Source: Labrys miyagiensis (GTDB lineage Bacteria; Pseudomonadota; Alphaproteobacteria; Rhizobiales; Labraceae). From it: 64,000 nucleotides of DNA. Made by a program: the position numbers and the translations under genes. This document shows, piece by piece, positions 45,631-53,756 of the stretch (position 1 is its first letter; the number at the start of each line of letters is the position of its first letter). Under the pieces are notes generated by a model. The model made no database searches, was not told the origin of the DNA, and saw only the letters and a program-made list of their open reading frames with translations. The DNA lies in assembly GCF_030160835.1 (NCBI RefSeq), contig NZ_BSPC01000058.1:62001-126000 (forward strand). The letters are read 5' to 3'.

Positions 45631-46763
45631 GCGGAGCCAGATATCTCGGCCTGACCTGGGACCATCCGCGCGGGTACAACGCGCTCGCCGCCGCTGCACG
45701 CGAAGTCGCCCCGCCCGGCCTGCTGCATTGGGACAAGCAGCCGCTCGAAGGCTTTGAATCTCATCCCATTGCCGATCTTGCCGCCCGCTACGATCTCCTT
45801 GTGCTGGATCATCCCCATATCGGCGAGGCGGTGGCGCAGGATTGCCTGCTTCCTCTCGACGAATTCTTCAGTCCGGAGGAGCTGACGCACTGGGAAAAGG
45901 CCACCATGGGCTCGACCATGGCGAGCTATCATTGGCAAGGCCGACAATGGGCGATCCCGCTCGACATCGCCACGCAGGTCTGCGCCTATCGCGTTGCGGA
46001 TGTCGGTGTGCCGCCGAACGATTGGCAGGGCATGGTGGCACTAAGCCGGCGCATGCCGCTGGCTCTTTCGGTTGCCGGTCCCCACGCCGTGCTCAACCTC
46101 TTCTCGATCATCGTCTCACTCGGCCGCGAACCGGGCGGCGAGGATCTCGTGGACGAGGAAACCGGCCGCGTGGCGCTGGCGCTTCTGGCCGAGCTCTATC
46201 ACCGAACGCCGGAGTTCAGTCGGCGCCTCAATCCAATCGGCCTGCTCGAGGCCATGGCCCACGGCGAGGGCATCGCCTGCGTGCCGCTGGTCTATGGCTA
46301 TGTGAATTATGCAATTGGCGCGCCGGGTCGCAAGGCATTGCGTTTTGCCGAGGCACCGGCAGGCAAGCCGAAAAGACGCGGCAGCGTGCTCGGCGGCACC
46401 GGCATCGCCCTCACCAGGCGGTTCCGTCCCGATGGCGACCTGCTGGCGCATCTGCGCTGGCTGATGGGCATCGGCGCCCAGTGCGGCTTCATTCCCGATC
46501 ACGACGGCCAGCCCTCCTTGCGCGAAGCCTGGCAGGCCGCTCCGGTGAACGCGCAATGGGGTGGCTTCTATCGCGCCACTGCCGCAACCACCGAGGGCGC
46601 CTGGGTACGCCCACGCTTCGACGGCTACATCGCCTTCCAGACCGATGCCGCCGCGCTGATCCGCGCCGCCCTGGAGGCCCGGCAGCCCGAATCTACCACT
46701 CTCTCCCAACTGCGCGAGCGCTGGCGCCAGGCGCGCCAGGCGAGCCGCGGCCCGCTTTTCTGA
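45627..46763 (+). CDS. Leaderless solute-binding-protein homologue
   Basis: Protein of 378 aa related to family-1 solute-binding proteins (GRQWAIPLDIATQVCAYR, then GFIPDHDGQPSLREAW). It has no signal peptide: the N-terminus MSGARYLGLTWDHPRGYNAL begins directly with the first strand. The start overlaps the ATPase gene by 4 bp, with no in-frame upstream extension providing a leader. It should therefore be cytoplasmic, perhaps presenting the ligand to the catabolic enzymes or sensing it. A second, exported binding protein is encoded at the front of the operon. Confidence 0.75.
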   Translation: MSGARYLGLTWDHPRGYNALAAAAREVAPPGLLHWDKQPLEGFESHPIADLAARYDLLVLDHPHIGEAVAQDCLLPLDEFFSPEELTHWEKATMGSTMASYHWQGRQWAIPLDIATQVCAYRVADVGVPPNDWQGMVALSRRMPLALSVAGPHAVLNLFSIIVSLGREPGGEDLVDEETGRVALALLAELYHRTPEFSRRLNPIGLLEAMAHGEGIACVPLVYGYVNYAIGAPGRKALRFAEAPAGKPKRRGSVLGGTGIALTRRFRPDGDLLAHLRWLMGIGAQCGFIPDHDGQPSLREAWQAAPVNAQWGGFYRATAATTEGAWVRPRFDGYIAFQTDAAALIRAALEARQPESTTLSQLRERWRQARQASRGPLF

Positions 46764-46778
46764 CCAAGGACTATCGAT

Positions 46779-47993
46779 ATGACCGACAAGCCCAAGGCTC
46801 TTGCCGACGTCACCATTCTCGACCTCAGCCACCTCCTGCAGGGCCCCTTCGCCACCCAGCTTCTGGCCGACATGGGCGCCAATGTCATCAAGGTGGAAAG
46901 GCCGGGCCAGGGCGATCTCTTCCGCACGCTGACCTTCAACAATCGCTGGGTCGGCGGCAGCGAGAGCCCGAATTTCCTGGCCTGGAACCGCAACAAGCGT
47001 TCGCTCGCCCTCGACCTCAAGGCCCCGGACGCCAAGGCCATCCTCTACAAGATCGCCGAGAAGGCCGATATCGTCGTGCAGAACTTCCGGCCCGGCGTGC
47101 TGGGGAAGCTCGGCTTCGGCTACGAGGATTTCCGCAAGATCAATCCCCGCATCATCTATTGCTCCGGCTCGGGATACGGCGATAGCGGCCCCTATCTCAG
47201 CCGCCCCGGCCAGGACATGCTGCTGCAGGGCCTGACCGGCATCGCCGCCGCCACCGGACGGGGCGACGGACCGCCAGTGCCGGTCGGCTCGGGCTTTTCC
47301 GACCAGATCGGCGCCATGAACATGGTCTACGGCATCCTGACCGCGCTCTATTGGCGGGAGCGCTCCGGCGAGGGCCAGGAGATCAAGGTCGACCTGATGT
47401 CGGCCATGCTCGCCCATCAGGGCCAGGAAATGCTGATGGCGATGAATTTCCACGAAGATTTCCAGCGCCCGCGCTCCGGCATCGGCCATCCTGGCATGGA
47501 TGCGCCCTTCGGCGTCTATCCCACCAGTGATGGCTGGGTGACCATCGCCATGAGCCCATTCAAGCGGCTCGTCGGCGTGCTCGGCGACGACAACCTGCTG
47601 GTCTATGACGATCCCAAGACCCTGTTCGAGAGGCGCGACGAGGTCTGGGAAGAGCTAGCCAAGCGCACCAAGGCCTGGAGCACGGCCGAGCTGATGAAGG
47701 CGCTGCTGGCGGTGGATATCTGGTGCGGCGAAGTGAAGACGCATCTCCAGGCCGAGCAGGACCCCCAGGTGCGCCACATGCAGGCCATCGCCAGCTACGA
47801 ACATCCGGTGGCCGGCCACGTCAAGGTCGTTGCGCCGGCGGTGAAGATGAGCGCAACCCCTGCCGAAATCGCCAAGCCCGCCCCCTTGGTAGGCCAGCAC
47901 TCGCGTGAGATCCTGGCGGAATTCGGCTATGCGGCCGACCAGATCGACGCCCTGGTGGCAAGCGGCGCCGTGGGCGAAACGCTGCCCGGCTGA
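46779..47993 (+). CDS. CaiB/BaiF-family (class III) CoA-transferase
   Basis: Enzyme of 404 aa that moves CoA between carboxylic acids. The catalytic Asp146 is in RPGQDMLLQ, with N-terminal ADVTILDLSHLLQGPF and NRNKRSLALDL motifs typical of formyl-CoA/crotonobetainyl-CoA transferases. Last gene of the importer operon, 15 bp after the binding-protein homologue. It would activate the imported acid as a thioester for the hydratase and SDR. Confidence 0.92.
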   Translation: MTDKPKALADVTILDLSHLLQGPFATQLLADMGANVIKVERPGQGDLFRTLTFNNRWVGGSESPNFLAWNRNKRSLALDLKAPDAKAILYKIAEKADIVVQNFRPGVLGKLGFGYEDFRKINPRIIYCSGSGYGDSGPYLSRPGQDMLLQGLTGIAAATGRGDGPPVPVGSGFSDQIGAMNMVYGILTALYWRERSGEGQEIKVDLMSAMLAHQGQEMLMAMNFHEDFQRPRSGIGHPGMDAPFGVYPTSDGWVTIAMSPFKRLVGVLGDDNLLVYDDPKTLFERRDEVWEELAKRTKAWSTAELMKALLAVDIWCGEVKTHLQAEQDPQVRHMQAIASYEHPVAGHVKVVAPAVKMSATPAEIAKPAPLVGQHSREILAEFGYAADQIDALVASGAVGETLPG

Positions 47994-48061
47994 TGTCGCG
48001 GGTTCAGGAACCGGGCGCGGCAGGAATTCTGGAGCGTGGCGGCTTTAGGTTCGATTGCTTT

Positions 48062-48220
48062 GGCTGTCATCCCCGGCCGTATCCTCACAAGCTTTGCTTG
48101 TGAGTGTGCTCACGAGCGCCAGCGAGAGAGAATGAGGGGAAGGGGATCCAGGGGCCCATAAGGCAGAGACCCCGGCCCCTGGATCCCCTTCCCGCGCTAC
48201 GCGCGCCGGGGATGACAGCC
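48062..48220. repeat. Palindromic element, TGTCATCCCCGGC family, copy 1
   Basis: Outer 16-bp inverted ends GGCTGTCATCCCCGGC (48062-48077 and 48205-48220). An inner 19-bp pair starts GGAAGGGGATCC (48138-48156 and 48174-48192), and a CTCACAAGC hairpin is at 48084-48104. Copy 2 is at 57645-57757. It separates the CoA-transferase operon from the convergent sigma54 activator and may terminate both. Confidence 0.8.
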
Positions 48221-48263
48221 TCTCCTGTCTCGTTTGGCGATCGGGTCTAAAGCCACTACGCCC

Positions 48264-50162
48264 TCAGGGGCGGCCTTCCTCGCGAAGTGGCCGCTCCTCC
48301 GCCACATGCTTGTAGACGGTGGTCCTTGACAGGCCGAGCTGGCGGGCCGTGGCGGAGATATTGCCCTCGGTCGCCGCGAAGATCGCGCGGATCTCGCTGC
48401 AGCGGCGGCTGGCCAGGGGGTTCTGGCGGCAGGCCGGACAGGCCGTGGCGCTGGCCCTCTCCTGCGAGGCGTCATCGAGCGCGGCCTCGTCGATGAAGCC
48501 GCCCTTGCCGCGGATCAGCGCCTTCTGGAGGGCGCTGCGCAGTTCGCGGATATTGCCCGGCCAGGCTCGCCGGCGCAGCAGGGCGATGGCGGCGTCGGTG
48601 ATGGCGGTTCCCGGCGCGAGCTTCTGCACGAGGTGCTGGGCCACCAGGGCGAAGTCGGTTCGTACGGCCAGCGGCGGCAGGGCGATGGTGAGCGCGGCGA
48701 GGCGATAGAAGAGATCGGAGCGGAAGGCGCGCGCCGCCACCAGTTCGCGCAGGTCCCGGTTGGTGGCGGAGACGATCTGCACGTCGATCTTGTGGCTGTG
48801 CTGGCCGCCGACGGCACGGACCTCCATTGAATCGAGGAAGCGCAGCAGCGCCGTCTGCGCGGCCAGCGGGATATCCGCAACCTCGTCGAGGAAGAGCGTT
48901 CCCTTGTGGGCGGCGCGCGCAAGGCCGGCCGAACCCTCATGGCGCGCATTGGTGAAAGCGCCGCGCTCATGGCCGAAGAGCTCGGCGACGAAGAGCTGCT
49001 CGGCGATGGCGCCGCAATTGACGGCGACGAAGGCGCCCTCGCGCCCGCTGACCTCGTGGATATGACGCGCCATCAGCTCCTTGCCGGTTCCCGTCTCGCC
49101 GGTGAGGTGGATGGGCATCTGCATCGCCACGGCTTCGGGGAGGTCTGCGATCGCCTGGCGCAGGCCTTCGTCCTCGCAGATGAAATCCGGCGTCCGTGCG
49201 CCGGCCTGCGAAACGCCACGGACCGGCACTGTGGTTGCCGACAGCAGGCGCGGACGGCGCTGGCCGATCTGGCGGCAGACCATCAGCACCGCGCTGCCGG
49301 CCTGGTCGCGGATGGCGGCGACCCCGCCATTGAGCAGCGTATCGATGGTCCGGCCGAAATCGCCGTCGAAGAGGTCCTGGAAGTGGCTGCCCGCGGCGGC
49401 CGGCAGGCCGGCGAGCAGCGCGATACCCGGCCTGTTCAGGGCAGCGACCACGCCGTCGCGCGATATCGCCAGGAGGCCAGCCGACAGGGTGTCGAGATAT
49501 TCCCCGCGCGGATGGAAGGCGAGGATGAAGCTCTCCGGACACTCCTGGAAGATCAGCCCGTTCTCGATCTGCGCCGCCGCCATGCGCACCAGCACATGGG
49601 TATGCTGCTGGCGCGCCTCGTTGGCGCAGGACGCGTCGAGAAGCCCGAGCACCCGGCCGTGTGAATCGACGATTGGCGCGGCCATGCAGCTCAAATGCGC
49701 GTGGCTGGCGAAATAATGCTCGCGGCCGTAGATCGCCACGGGCTGGCCAGCCATGGCGGCAAGGCCGAGCGCATTGGTGCCCCGGTTGCGTTCGTCCCAC
49801 CGGCTGCCGGGAATGATGGCTCGCCCTGCCGCGCTCTCGGCGAAGACGGGGTCGCTGATTGTATCAAGCACCATGCCTGAGGCATCCCCCAGCGCGATCA
49901 TGAAGTTCGAGCCGGCGATCTGCGAATAGAGGAGCTGCATTTCCGCCAAAGCGAGCCGGCGCAGTCCCTCCGTCTCCTCCCGCTTGCGCCGGACTTGCGC
50001 AAAGGGCAGTACCTCTTCGCGCGGCGTCGCATTCGGGTCGAGCCCGATGTCCCGGCAACGCTGCCAGCTTTCGGCAACCAGCTCCGGCAGCAGGCCAGCG
50101 GGAAAACGCTCGCCGCGTTCCAGTGCGGATCGTGCACGATCCATGCCCGATAGATGCTGCAT
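48264..50162 (-). CDS. Sigma54-dependent transcriptional activator (AcoR/PrmR-like)
   Basis: Activator of 632 aa: a GAF-type sensory region (about 60-210), a PAS-like segment (about 220-310), an AAA+ domain and a Fis-type HTH (NISATARQLGLSRTTVYKHV near the end). Walker A GETGTGKE is at 355-362 and Walker B LFLDEVAD at 423-430. The sigma54-contact loop reads GAFTNA (401-406) instead of GAFTGA. A CPACRQ...C motif precedes the HTH. The start at 50160-50162 follows GGGAGG; an ATG 15 bp upstream is an alternative. It is divergent from the alcohol dehydrogenase gene, and likely activates it and the monooxygenase operon. Confidence 0.9.
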   Translation of the reverse strand: MQHLSGMDRARSALERGERFPAGLLPELVAESWQRCRDIGLDPNATPREEVLPFAQVRRKREETEGLRRLALAEMQLLYSQIAGSNFMIALGDASGMVLDTISDPVFAESAAGRAIIPGSRWDERNRGTNALGLAAMAGQPVAIYGREHYFASHAHLSCMAAPIVDSHGRVLGLLDASCANEARQQHTHVLVRMAAAQIENGLIFQECPESFILAFHPRGEYLDTLSAGLLAISRDGVVAALNRPGIALLAGLPAAAGSHFQDLFDGDFGRTIDTLLNGGVAAIRDQAGSAVLMVCRQIGQRRPRLLSATTVPVRGVSQAGARTPDFICEDEGLRQAIADLPEAVAMQMPIHLTGETGTGKELMARHIHEVSGREGAFVAVNCGAIAEQLFVAELFGHERGAFTNARHEGSAGLARAAHKGTLFLDEVADIPLAAQTALLRFLDSMEVRAVGGQHSHKIDVQIVSATNRDLRELVAARAFRSDLFYRLAALTIALPPLAVRTDFALVAQHLVQKLAPGTAITDAAIALLRRRAWPGNIRELRSALQKALIRGKGGFIDEAALDDASQERASATACPACRQNPLASRRCSEIRAIFAATEGNISATARQLGLSRTTVYKHVAEERPLREEGRP

Positions 50163-50230
50163 GGCTCCTCCCAGCATCCTATGGTTTCACAAAGTATCGG
50201 CCGAATGGCGCCAACCGCAATGACCAGAAA

Positions 50231-50260
50231 CTGGACAGTCCTCCTGTCCAGCCTGTCCAG
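50231..50260. promoter_or_regulatory. Upstream activator site of the alcohol dehydrogenase promoter
   Basis: CTGGACAG-N5-CTGTCCAG inverted repeat (50231-50251) followed after 1 bp by a third CTGTCCAG half-site (50253-50260). The 17-bp GGACA-N7-TGTCC core is centred about 110 bp upstream of the predicted sigma54 start, a normal enhancer position. Confidence 0.65.
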
Positions 50261-50324
50261 CCCGTGGACGCAGGATCGAAGCGGAAAGGCACATAAGCCA
50301 TTGATTTATAATGCTTCAACGGCC

Positions 50325-50340
50325 TGGCATGGCGGTTGCT
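50325..50340 (+). promoter_or_regulatory. Sigma54 (-24/-12) promoter of the alcohol dehydrogenase gene
   Basis: TGGCAT-N5-TTGCT matches the -24 GG and -12 GC elements with correct spacing. The predicted start is near 50351, about 38 bp before the ATG. Confidence 0.7.
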
Positions 50341-50388
50341 GTTCTCCCTGGACTGCCCAGTCAAGGCGCAGCTTGTGGAGGAGACGAC

Positions 50389-51441
50389 ATGAAAGCCCAG
50401 GTCCTGGAACGATATGACGACGACCTCAAGTCGGACGCATGGGTGACGCTGAAAGACGTGCCCGATCCCAAGATCGCCAAGTCGAACGATGTCATCGTGC
50501 GCATCGGCGGTGCCGGCGTCTGCCGTACGGACCTGCACATCATCGAAGGCGTCTGGCGCCCGCATATGGACCCGAACGCCAACAAGCTGCTGCCGCTGAT
50601 CATGGGCCATGAAAATGCCGGCTGGGTCGAAGAGGTCGGCAAGGAAGTCGAGGGCATCAAGGTCGGCGATCCCGTGATCGTGCATCCCAAGATCTCGGGC
50701 GGCACCTGCCTGGCCTGCCGGCGCGGCATGGACATGCATGCGCCCGGGACTTTCCCCGGCCTCGACAGCAATGGCGGCTATGCGCAATATCTCTGCACCT
50801 CGGAGCGCAATATCGTGCCGCTGCCGCGCTCGCTGGCGCCGAAGGACGTCGCCGCCTATGCGGATGCCGGCCTCACCGCCTATCGCGCCGCGAAGAAGGC
50901 GACGCGCCACCTCCTGCCCGGCGAGAGCTGCGTGGTGATCGGCGCCGGCGGCCTTGGCCATATCGGCATCCAGTGCCTTAAGGCGATGTGCGCGGCCGAT
51001 GTCATCGTGGTCGACAAATCCGATGCCTCGCTGCAGCTCGCGGGCAAGATCGGTGCCGACAAGCTCGTCAAGGCCGATGGCAACGAGGTCGAGGCCGTGC
51101 TCGCCCTCACGGGGGGCGCCGGCGCGGAAGCGGTGATCGACTTCGTCGGCGAGAAGGGCACCACCGCCAAGGGCCTGGCGATGACGCGCTCCGCCGGCAG
51201 CTATTACGTCGTCGGCTATGGCGAGGACATCAGGGTGCCCACGGTGGACATGGTGATCACCGAGAAGAACATCATCGGCAATCTGGTCGGCACCTGGGCC
51301 GAACTGGTCGAGCTGATGGCGCTGGCCGATCGCGGGCTGGTGGAGCTCACGACAGTGGAATACTCGCTCACCGACGCCAACAAGGCCCTGCATGACCTCC
51401 ACAACGGCCGCATCCACGGGCGCGCCGTGCTTATTCCCTGA
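50389..51441 (+). CDS. Zinc-dependent NAD alcohol dehydrogenase
   Basis: MDR-family dehydrogenase of 350 aa with catalytic zinc ligands Cys45 (GVCRTDLH) and His74/Glu75 (GHENAGWV). The NAD motif is GAGGLG (185-190). The structural zinc lobe keeps only Cys107 and Cys110 (GGTCLACRRG); the other two Cys are missing, so structural zinc is probably not bound. A perfect GGAGGAG precedes the ATG at 50389. A sigma54 promoter and linkage to the diiron monooxygenase point to oxidation of the alcohol made by that enzyme. Confidence 0.9.
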   Translation: MKAQVLERYDDDLKSDAWVTLKDVPDPKIAKSNDVIVRIGGAGVCRTDLHIIEGVWRPHMDPNANKLLPLIMGHENAGWVEEVGKEVEGIKVGDPVIVHPKISGGTCLACRRGMDMHAPGTFPGLDSNGGYAQYLCTSERNIVPLPRSLAPKDVAAYADAGLTAYRAAKKATRHLLPGESCVVIGAGGLGHIGIQCLKAMCAADVIVVDKSDASLQLAGKIGADKLVKADGNEVEAVLALTGGAGAEAVIDFVGEKGTTAKGLAMTRSAGSYYVVGYGEDIRVPTVDMVITEKNIIGNLVGTWAELVELMALADRGLVELTTVEYSLTDANKALHDLHNGRIHGRAVLIP

Positions 51442-51636
51442 TTGTGCGCCTGAGTGCCGGCGACGCGCCGGAACGCCATGTCGCCATCGGGGCCTCCCGG
51501 CGGCGGAGGGAGTGCAGATTTCCAGATTGCAGATCTCGTTGCGAGCGCTGTGTCCGCGGCCGATCCTCCAGTGGGGGGCGGCGGCCGTTCCGGTCGAAAC
51601 GTCAAAAAAAGGATGGAAATAATGGGGAGGACCGCC

Positions 51637-51915
51637 ATGTGTGGCGTGATCACAAGTCACAGCCCGCGCCGCTTCCAGCAGGTGAGCCGCTCGCTGCGAA
51701 TCGCCGGCCAGTCGACCACCGTGCGGCTCGAACATGCGTTCTGGGCCGTGCTCGACGAAATCGCCGAAGACGAGGGGACGACGACGGCGAGGCTCGTCTC
51801 GACCCTGCATGAGGAGGCGCTGGAATTCCATGACGAGATGCTGAATTTCGCCTCCGTGTTGCGGACGGTATGCCTGCTCTACCAGGAAGGACGCCTTGCG
51901 GCCGGGCGGGCCTGA
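51637..51915 (+). CDS. Ribbon-helix-helix domain protein
   Basis: Protein of 92 aa; the ATG at 51637 follows GGGGAGG by 6 nt and is preferred over upstream ATGs. The RHH_4-type pattern is clear: RSLRIAGQSTTVRLEHAFW forms the strand and first helix, then EIAEDEGTTTARLVSTLHEE. It is probably a small DNA-binding protein or antitoxin-like regulator, but no toxin gene is adjacent. Position between the dehydrogenase and the WD40 operon suggests membership of the monooxygenase island. Its role is unknown. Confidence 0.78.
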   Translation: MCGVITSHSPRRFQQVSRSLRIAGQSTTVRLEHAFWAVLDEIAEDEGTTTARLVSTLHEEALEFHDEMLNFASVLRTVCLLYQEGRLAAGRA

Positions 51916-51959
51916 GGAACTTGATCCAAAATTCGCGAGTTGACCGAGGAAGGCGCTGA

Positions 51960-52054
51960 TTTTGTCATGCCCGGGCTTGTCCCGGGCATCCAGCCGCAAC
52001 TCCAGCCGACGACGTGCCCCCTGGATCACCGGGACAAGCCCGGTGATGACAAAA
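51960..52054. repeat. Palindromic repeat, TTTTGTCAT ends
   Basis: Imperfect 34-bp inverted arms, 51960-51993 and 52021-52054, with internal CCCGGG and ACCGGG...CCCGGT hairpins. It lies between the RHH gene and the convergent 58-aa gene. Related in style to the TGTCATCCCCGGC family. Confidence 0.75.
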
Positions 52055-52099
52055 GGTCGAGGTTCCCGCGATCTACAGCCAGACTCTGACACCTCTCCC

Positions 52100-52276
52100 T
52101 CAATTCACATGCTCTGGCTTCTTCATGCGGTCCTCGGCGATCCAGCGGGCCGTGAGGACGAGCGCGCCCATGGCGAAATCCTTGCCGTGCCTCTCGACCA
52201 TCCTCTGGGCGATGGCCTCAAGCTCTTTGAAAAAGAGATCCTTGCTCTCCTGCTCGGATAATGTCTGGTCTGCCAT
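52100..52276 (-). CDS. Small conserved-looking protein (58 aa) of the WD40 operon
   Basis: The ATG at 52274-52276 follows CAGGAGATCG. A single amphipathic, charged polypeptide (SEQESKDLFFKELEAIAQRM then GKDFAMGALVLTARWIAED), predicted mostly helical, soluble, with no Cys. I do not recognise the family. It begins 32 bp downstream of the WD40 gene on the same strand and is last in the four-gene operon divergent from the monooxygenase genes. A role as a small adaptor subunit is conceivable. Confidence 0.7.
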   Translation of the reverse strand: MADQTLSEQESKDLFFKELEAIAQRMVERHGKDFAMGALVLTARWIAEDRMKKPEHVN

Positions 52277-52308
52277 GTCGATCTCCTGACGTGTTGAAGG
52301 CATGCCGC

Positions 52309-53427
52309 CTATTTGAAAATCTGGGGCGGGAAGGTGACGATGGAGGCGCCGCCCTCGCTGTCGCCGATCGCCAGGTGCCGGCCATCTTCGGACCAGACCA
52401 GCGCCGTCACTGGTGGCCCGCTGACCCGCACAACGAGTTCGTCGGAGGCGCGCAATTGCGCCACCACGATCTGGCCGTCGGCGTAGCCCGCCGCCACGAG
52501 ACCGCGGCGGGGATGGGCCGCGACCGCATCCACCGACACCAGGCCGGGACGGCCGGTGGAAATCGCCTCGCCGGCCATGCCGTCCTGCAGGAGCCAGGCC
52601 GCGATGCGATAGGCGCCCGAGGCAATCAGGGCATTGGCCGGGCTGCTCCAGGACAGGCTGCGCACGGGCGCCGGGAAATTCATCACCGTATGGGTGCTGC
52701 CGCGCGCGGCACCGACCAGGCTGAAGCCGCCGGTCGCAAGACCGCAGGCGACATGGCTGCCTCCCTCGTTCCAGCACAGGGAAATCGGCGCCGCCGGCAG
52801 GGCCGTCACCCTCAGGGAAAGCGAGGCGCCTTCCAGTGTCCACACCGCCAGGCCCCGGCCGAACAGGGCGGCGATCCGTCGGGCGTCCGGCGAGATCGCG
52901 ATGGCGCTGATTGGATCCTCTTCCTCGAAGCGGATCTGCACCACGGCCTGGCGGCCGCGTGCGACATAGAGATGCCGGCCATCCGAGGCGGAGGTCAAGC
53001 CGGCCAGGGCGCCCCAGTGATCGAGGGCCGTGACCGCTCCGGCGGCGGTGAACAGGGTATCGCCCAATTCGCCCTGCCCGCTCAGGCGCCTCACTTCGCC
53101 GTGATCCGTGCCGACGAGGAAGGAGGCGGCGACATAGGGCACCAGTGGGGCTGGCGAGCCCGATTGCACGCTGACGCTCGACAGAGGCGCGGGCGGCTTG
53201 CTGCGCGGCAGGATTCGCATCTGCCCGAGGTCGCTGCTGATGCGGATGCGATTCTCGGGCGGCTCCGCCTCGGCTACGGGGGCAAGCGCGATCGAGCCGT
53301 CGGACGCTGCAAAAGCCACCGCCGAAAGATCGGGACTGAAACGGACGGCGGCGATGCCCGTGGGACGCTGCCAGTGCCGGCCGAGAAGTTCGAAAAGGCC
53401 AAGGCCTGGCCTGCTGTGCTCGTTCAT
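52309..53427 (-). CDS. WD40-like beta-propeller protein
   Basis: Protein of 372 aa without signal peptide. At least six degenerate WD40-type repeats can be followed, each with a hydrophobic-Ser-Asp-Gly pattern, such as AAVRFSPDLSAVAFAASDG, ISAIAISPDARRIAALFG, SLSWSSPANALIASG and ALVWSEDGRHLAIGDSEG. Propellers of this kind are scaffolds for protein complexes. The AGGAGGTGG site and ATGA overlap with the upstream coiled-coil gene show coupling. WD40 proteins are not a known component of soluble diiron monooxygenases. Confidence 0.8.
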   Translation of the reverse strand: MNEHSRPGLGLFELLGRHWQRPTGIAAVRFSPDLSAVAFAASDGSIALAPVAEAEPPENRIRISSDLGQMRILPRSKPPAPLSSVSVQSGSPAPLVPYVAASFLVGTDHGEVRRLSGQGELGDTLFTAAGAVTALDHWGALAGLTSASDGRHLYVARGRQAVVQIRFEEEDPISAIAISPDARRIAALFGRGLAVWTLEGASLSLRVTALPAAPISLCWNEGGSHVACGLATGGFSLVGAARGSTHTVMNFPAPVRSLSWSSPANALIASGAYRIAAWLLQDGMAGEAISTGRPGLVSVDAVAAHPRRGLVAAGYADGQIVVAQLRASDELVVRVSGPPVTALVWSEDGRHLAIGDSEGGASIVTFPPQIFK

Positions 53428-53756
53428 GCTCCACCTCCTGCAAGTCCGGCCATCGCCGCCGCGAGCTCGTGATCGATCTCGGCGATCTCCTGCTCGCGTT
53501 GGCTGTAGAGGTCGGCGCACTCGTTCTGCTTCTGCTCGATCGTGGCAAGCTGCTCGCGCGTCGCCTCCATGGCCTCGGCCAGCTCGCAGTCCCCGGGATG
53601 GCGATCCAGCTCAAGCTCGATGCGCAGGAGCTCCATCTCGATGCCGGCGAGCTTCTGCGTCAGCCGCAAGGCCTCGGCATTCAGGGCGGCAGCCTCCCCG
53701 ACGGCTGCAAGCCGGCGGGCGAGCAGATCCGCACGCTGGAGGTCCAGATCGCTCAT
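53424..53756 (-). CDS. Coiled-coil protein (110 aa)
   Basis: Almost wholly helical protein with heptad-like Leu/Ile/Ala spacing from residue 6 to about 100. It is rich in Glu, Gln and Arg and ends in a Gly-rich tail. It has one Cys near 57 and another near 80, no domain match. AGGAGGGG precedes the ATG. Both ends overlap neighbours by ATGA (4 bp), so it is made in step with the 153-aa and WD40 proteins and likely forms a complex with them. Confidence 0.72.
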   Translation of the reverse strand: MSDLDLQRADLLARRLAAVGEAAALNAEALRLTQKLAGIEMELLRIELELDRHPGDCELAEAMEATREQLATIEQKQNECADLYSQREQEIAEIDHELAAAMAGLAGGGA

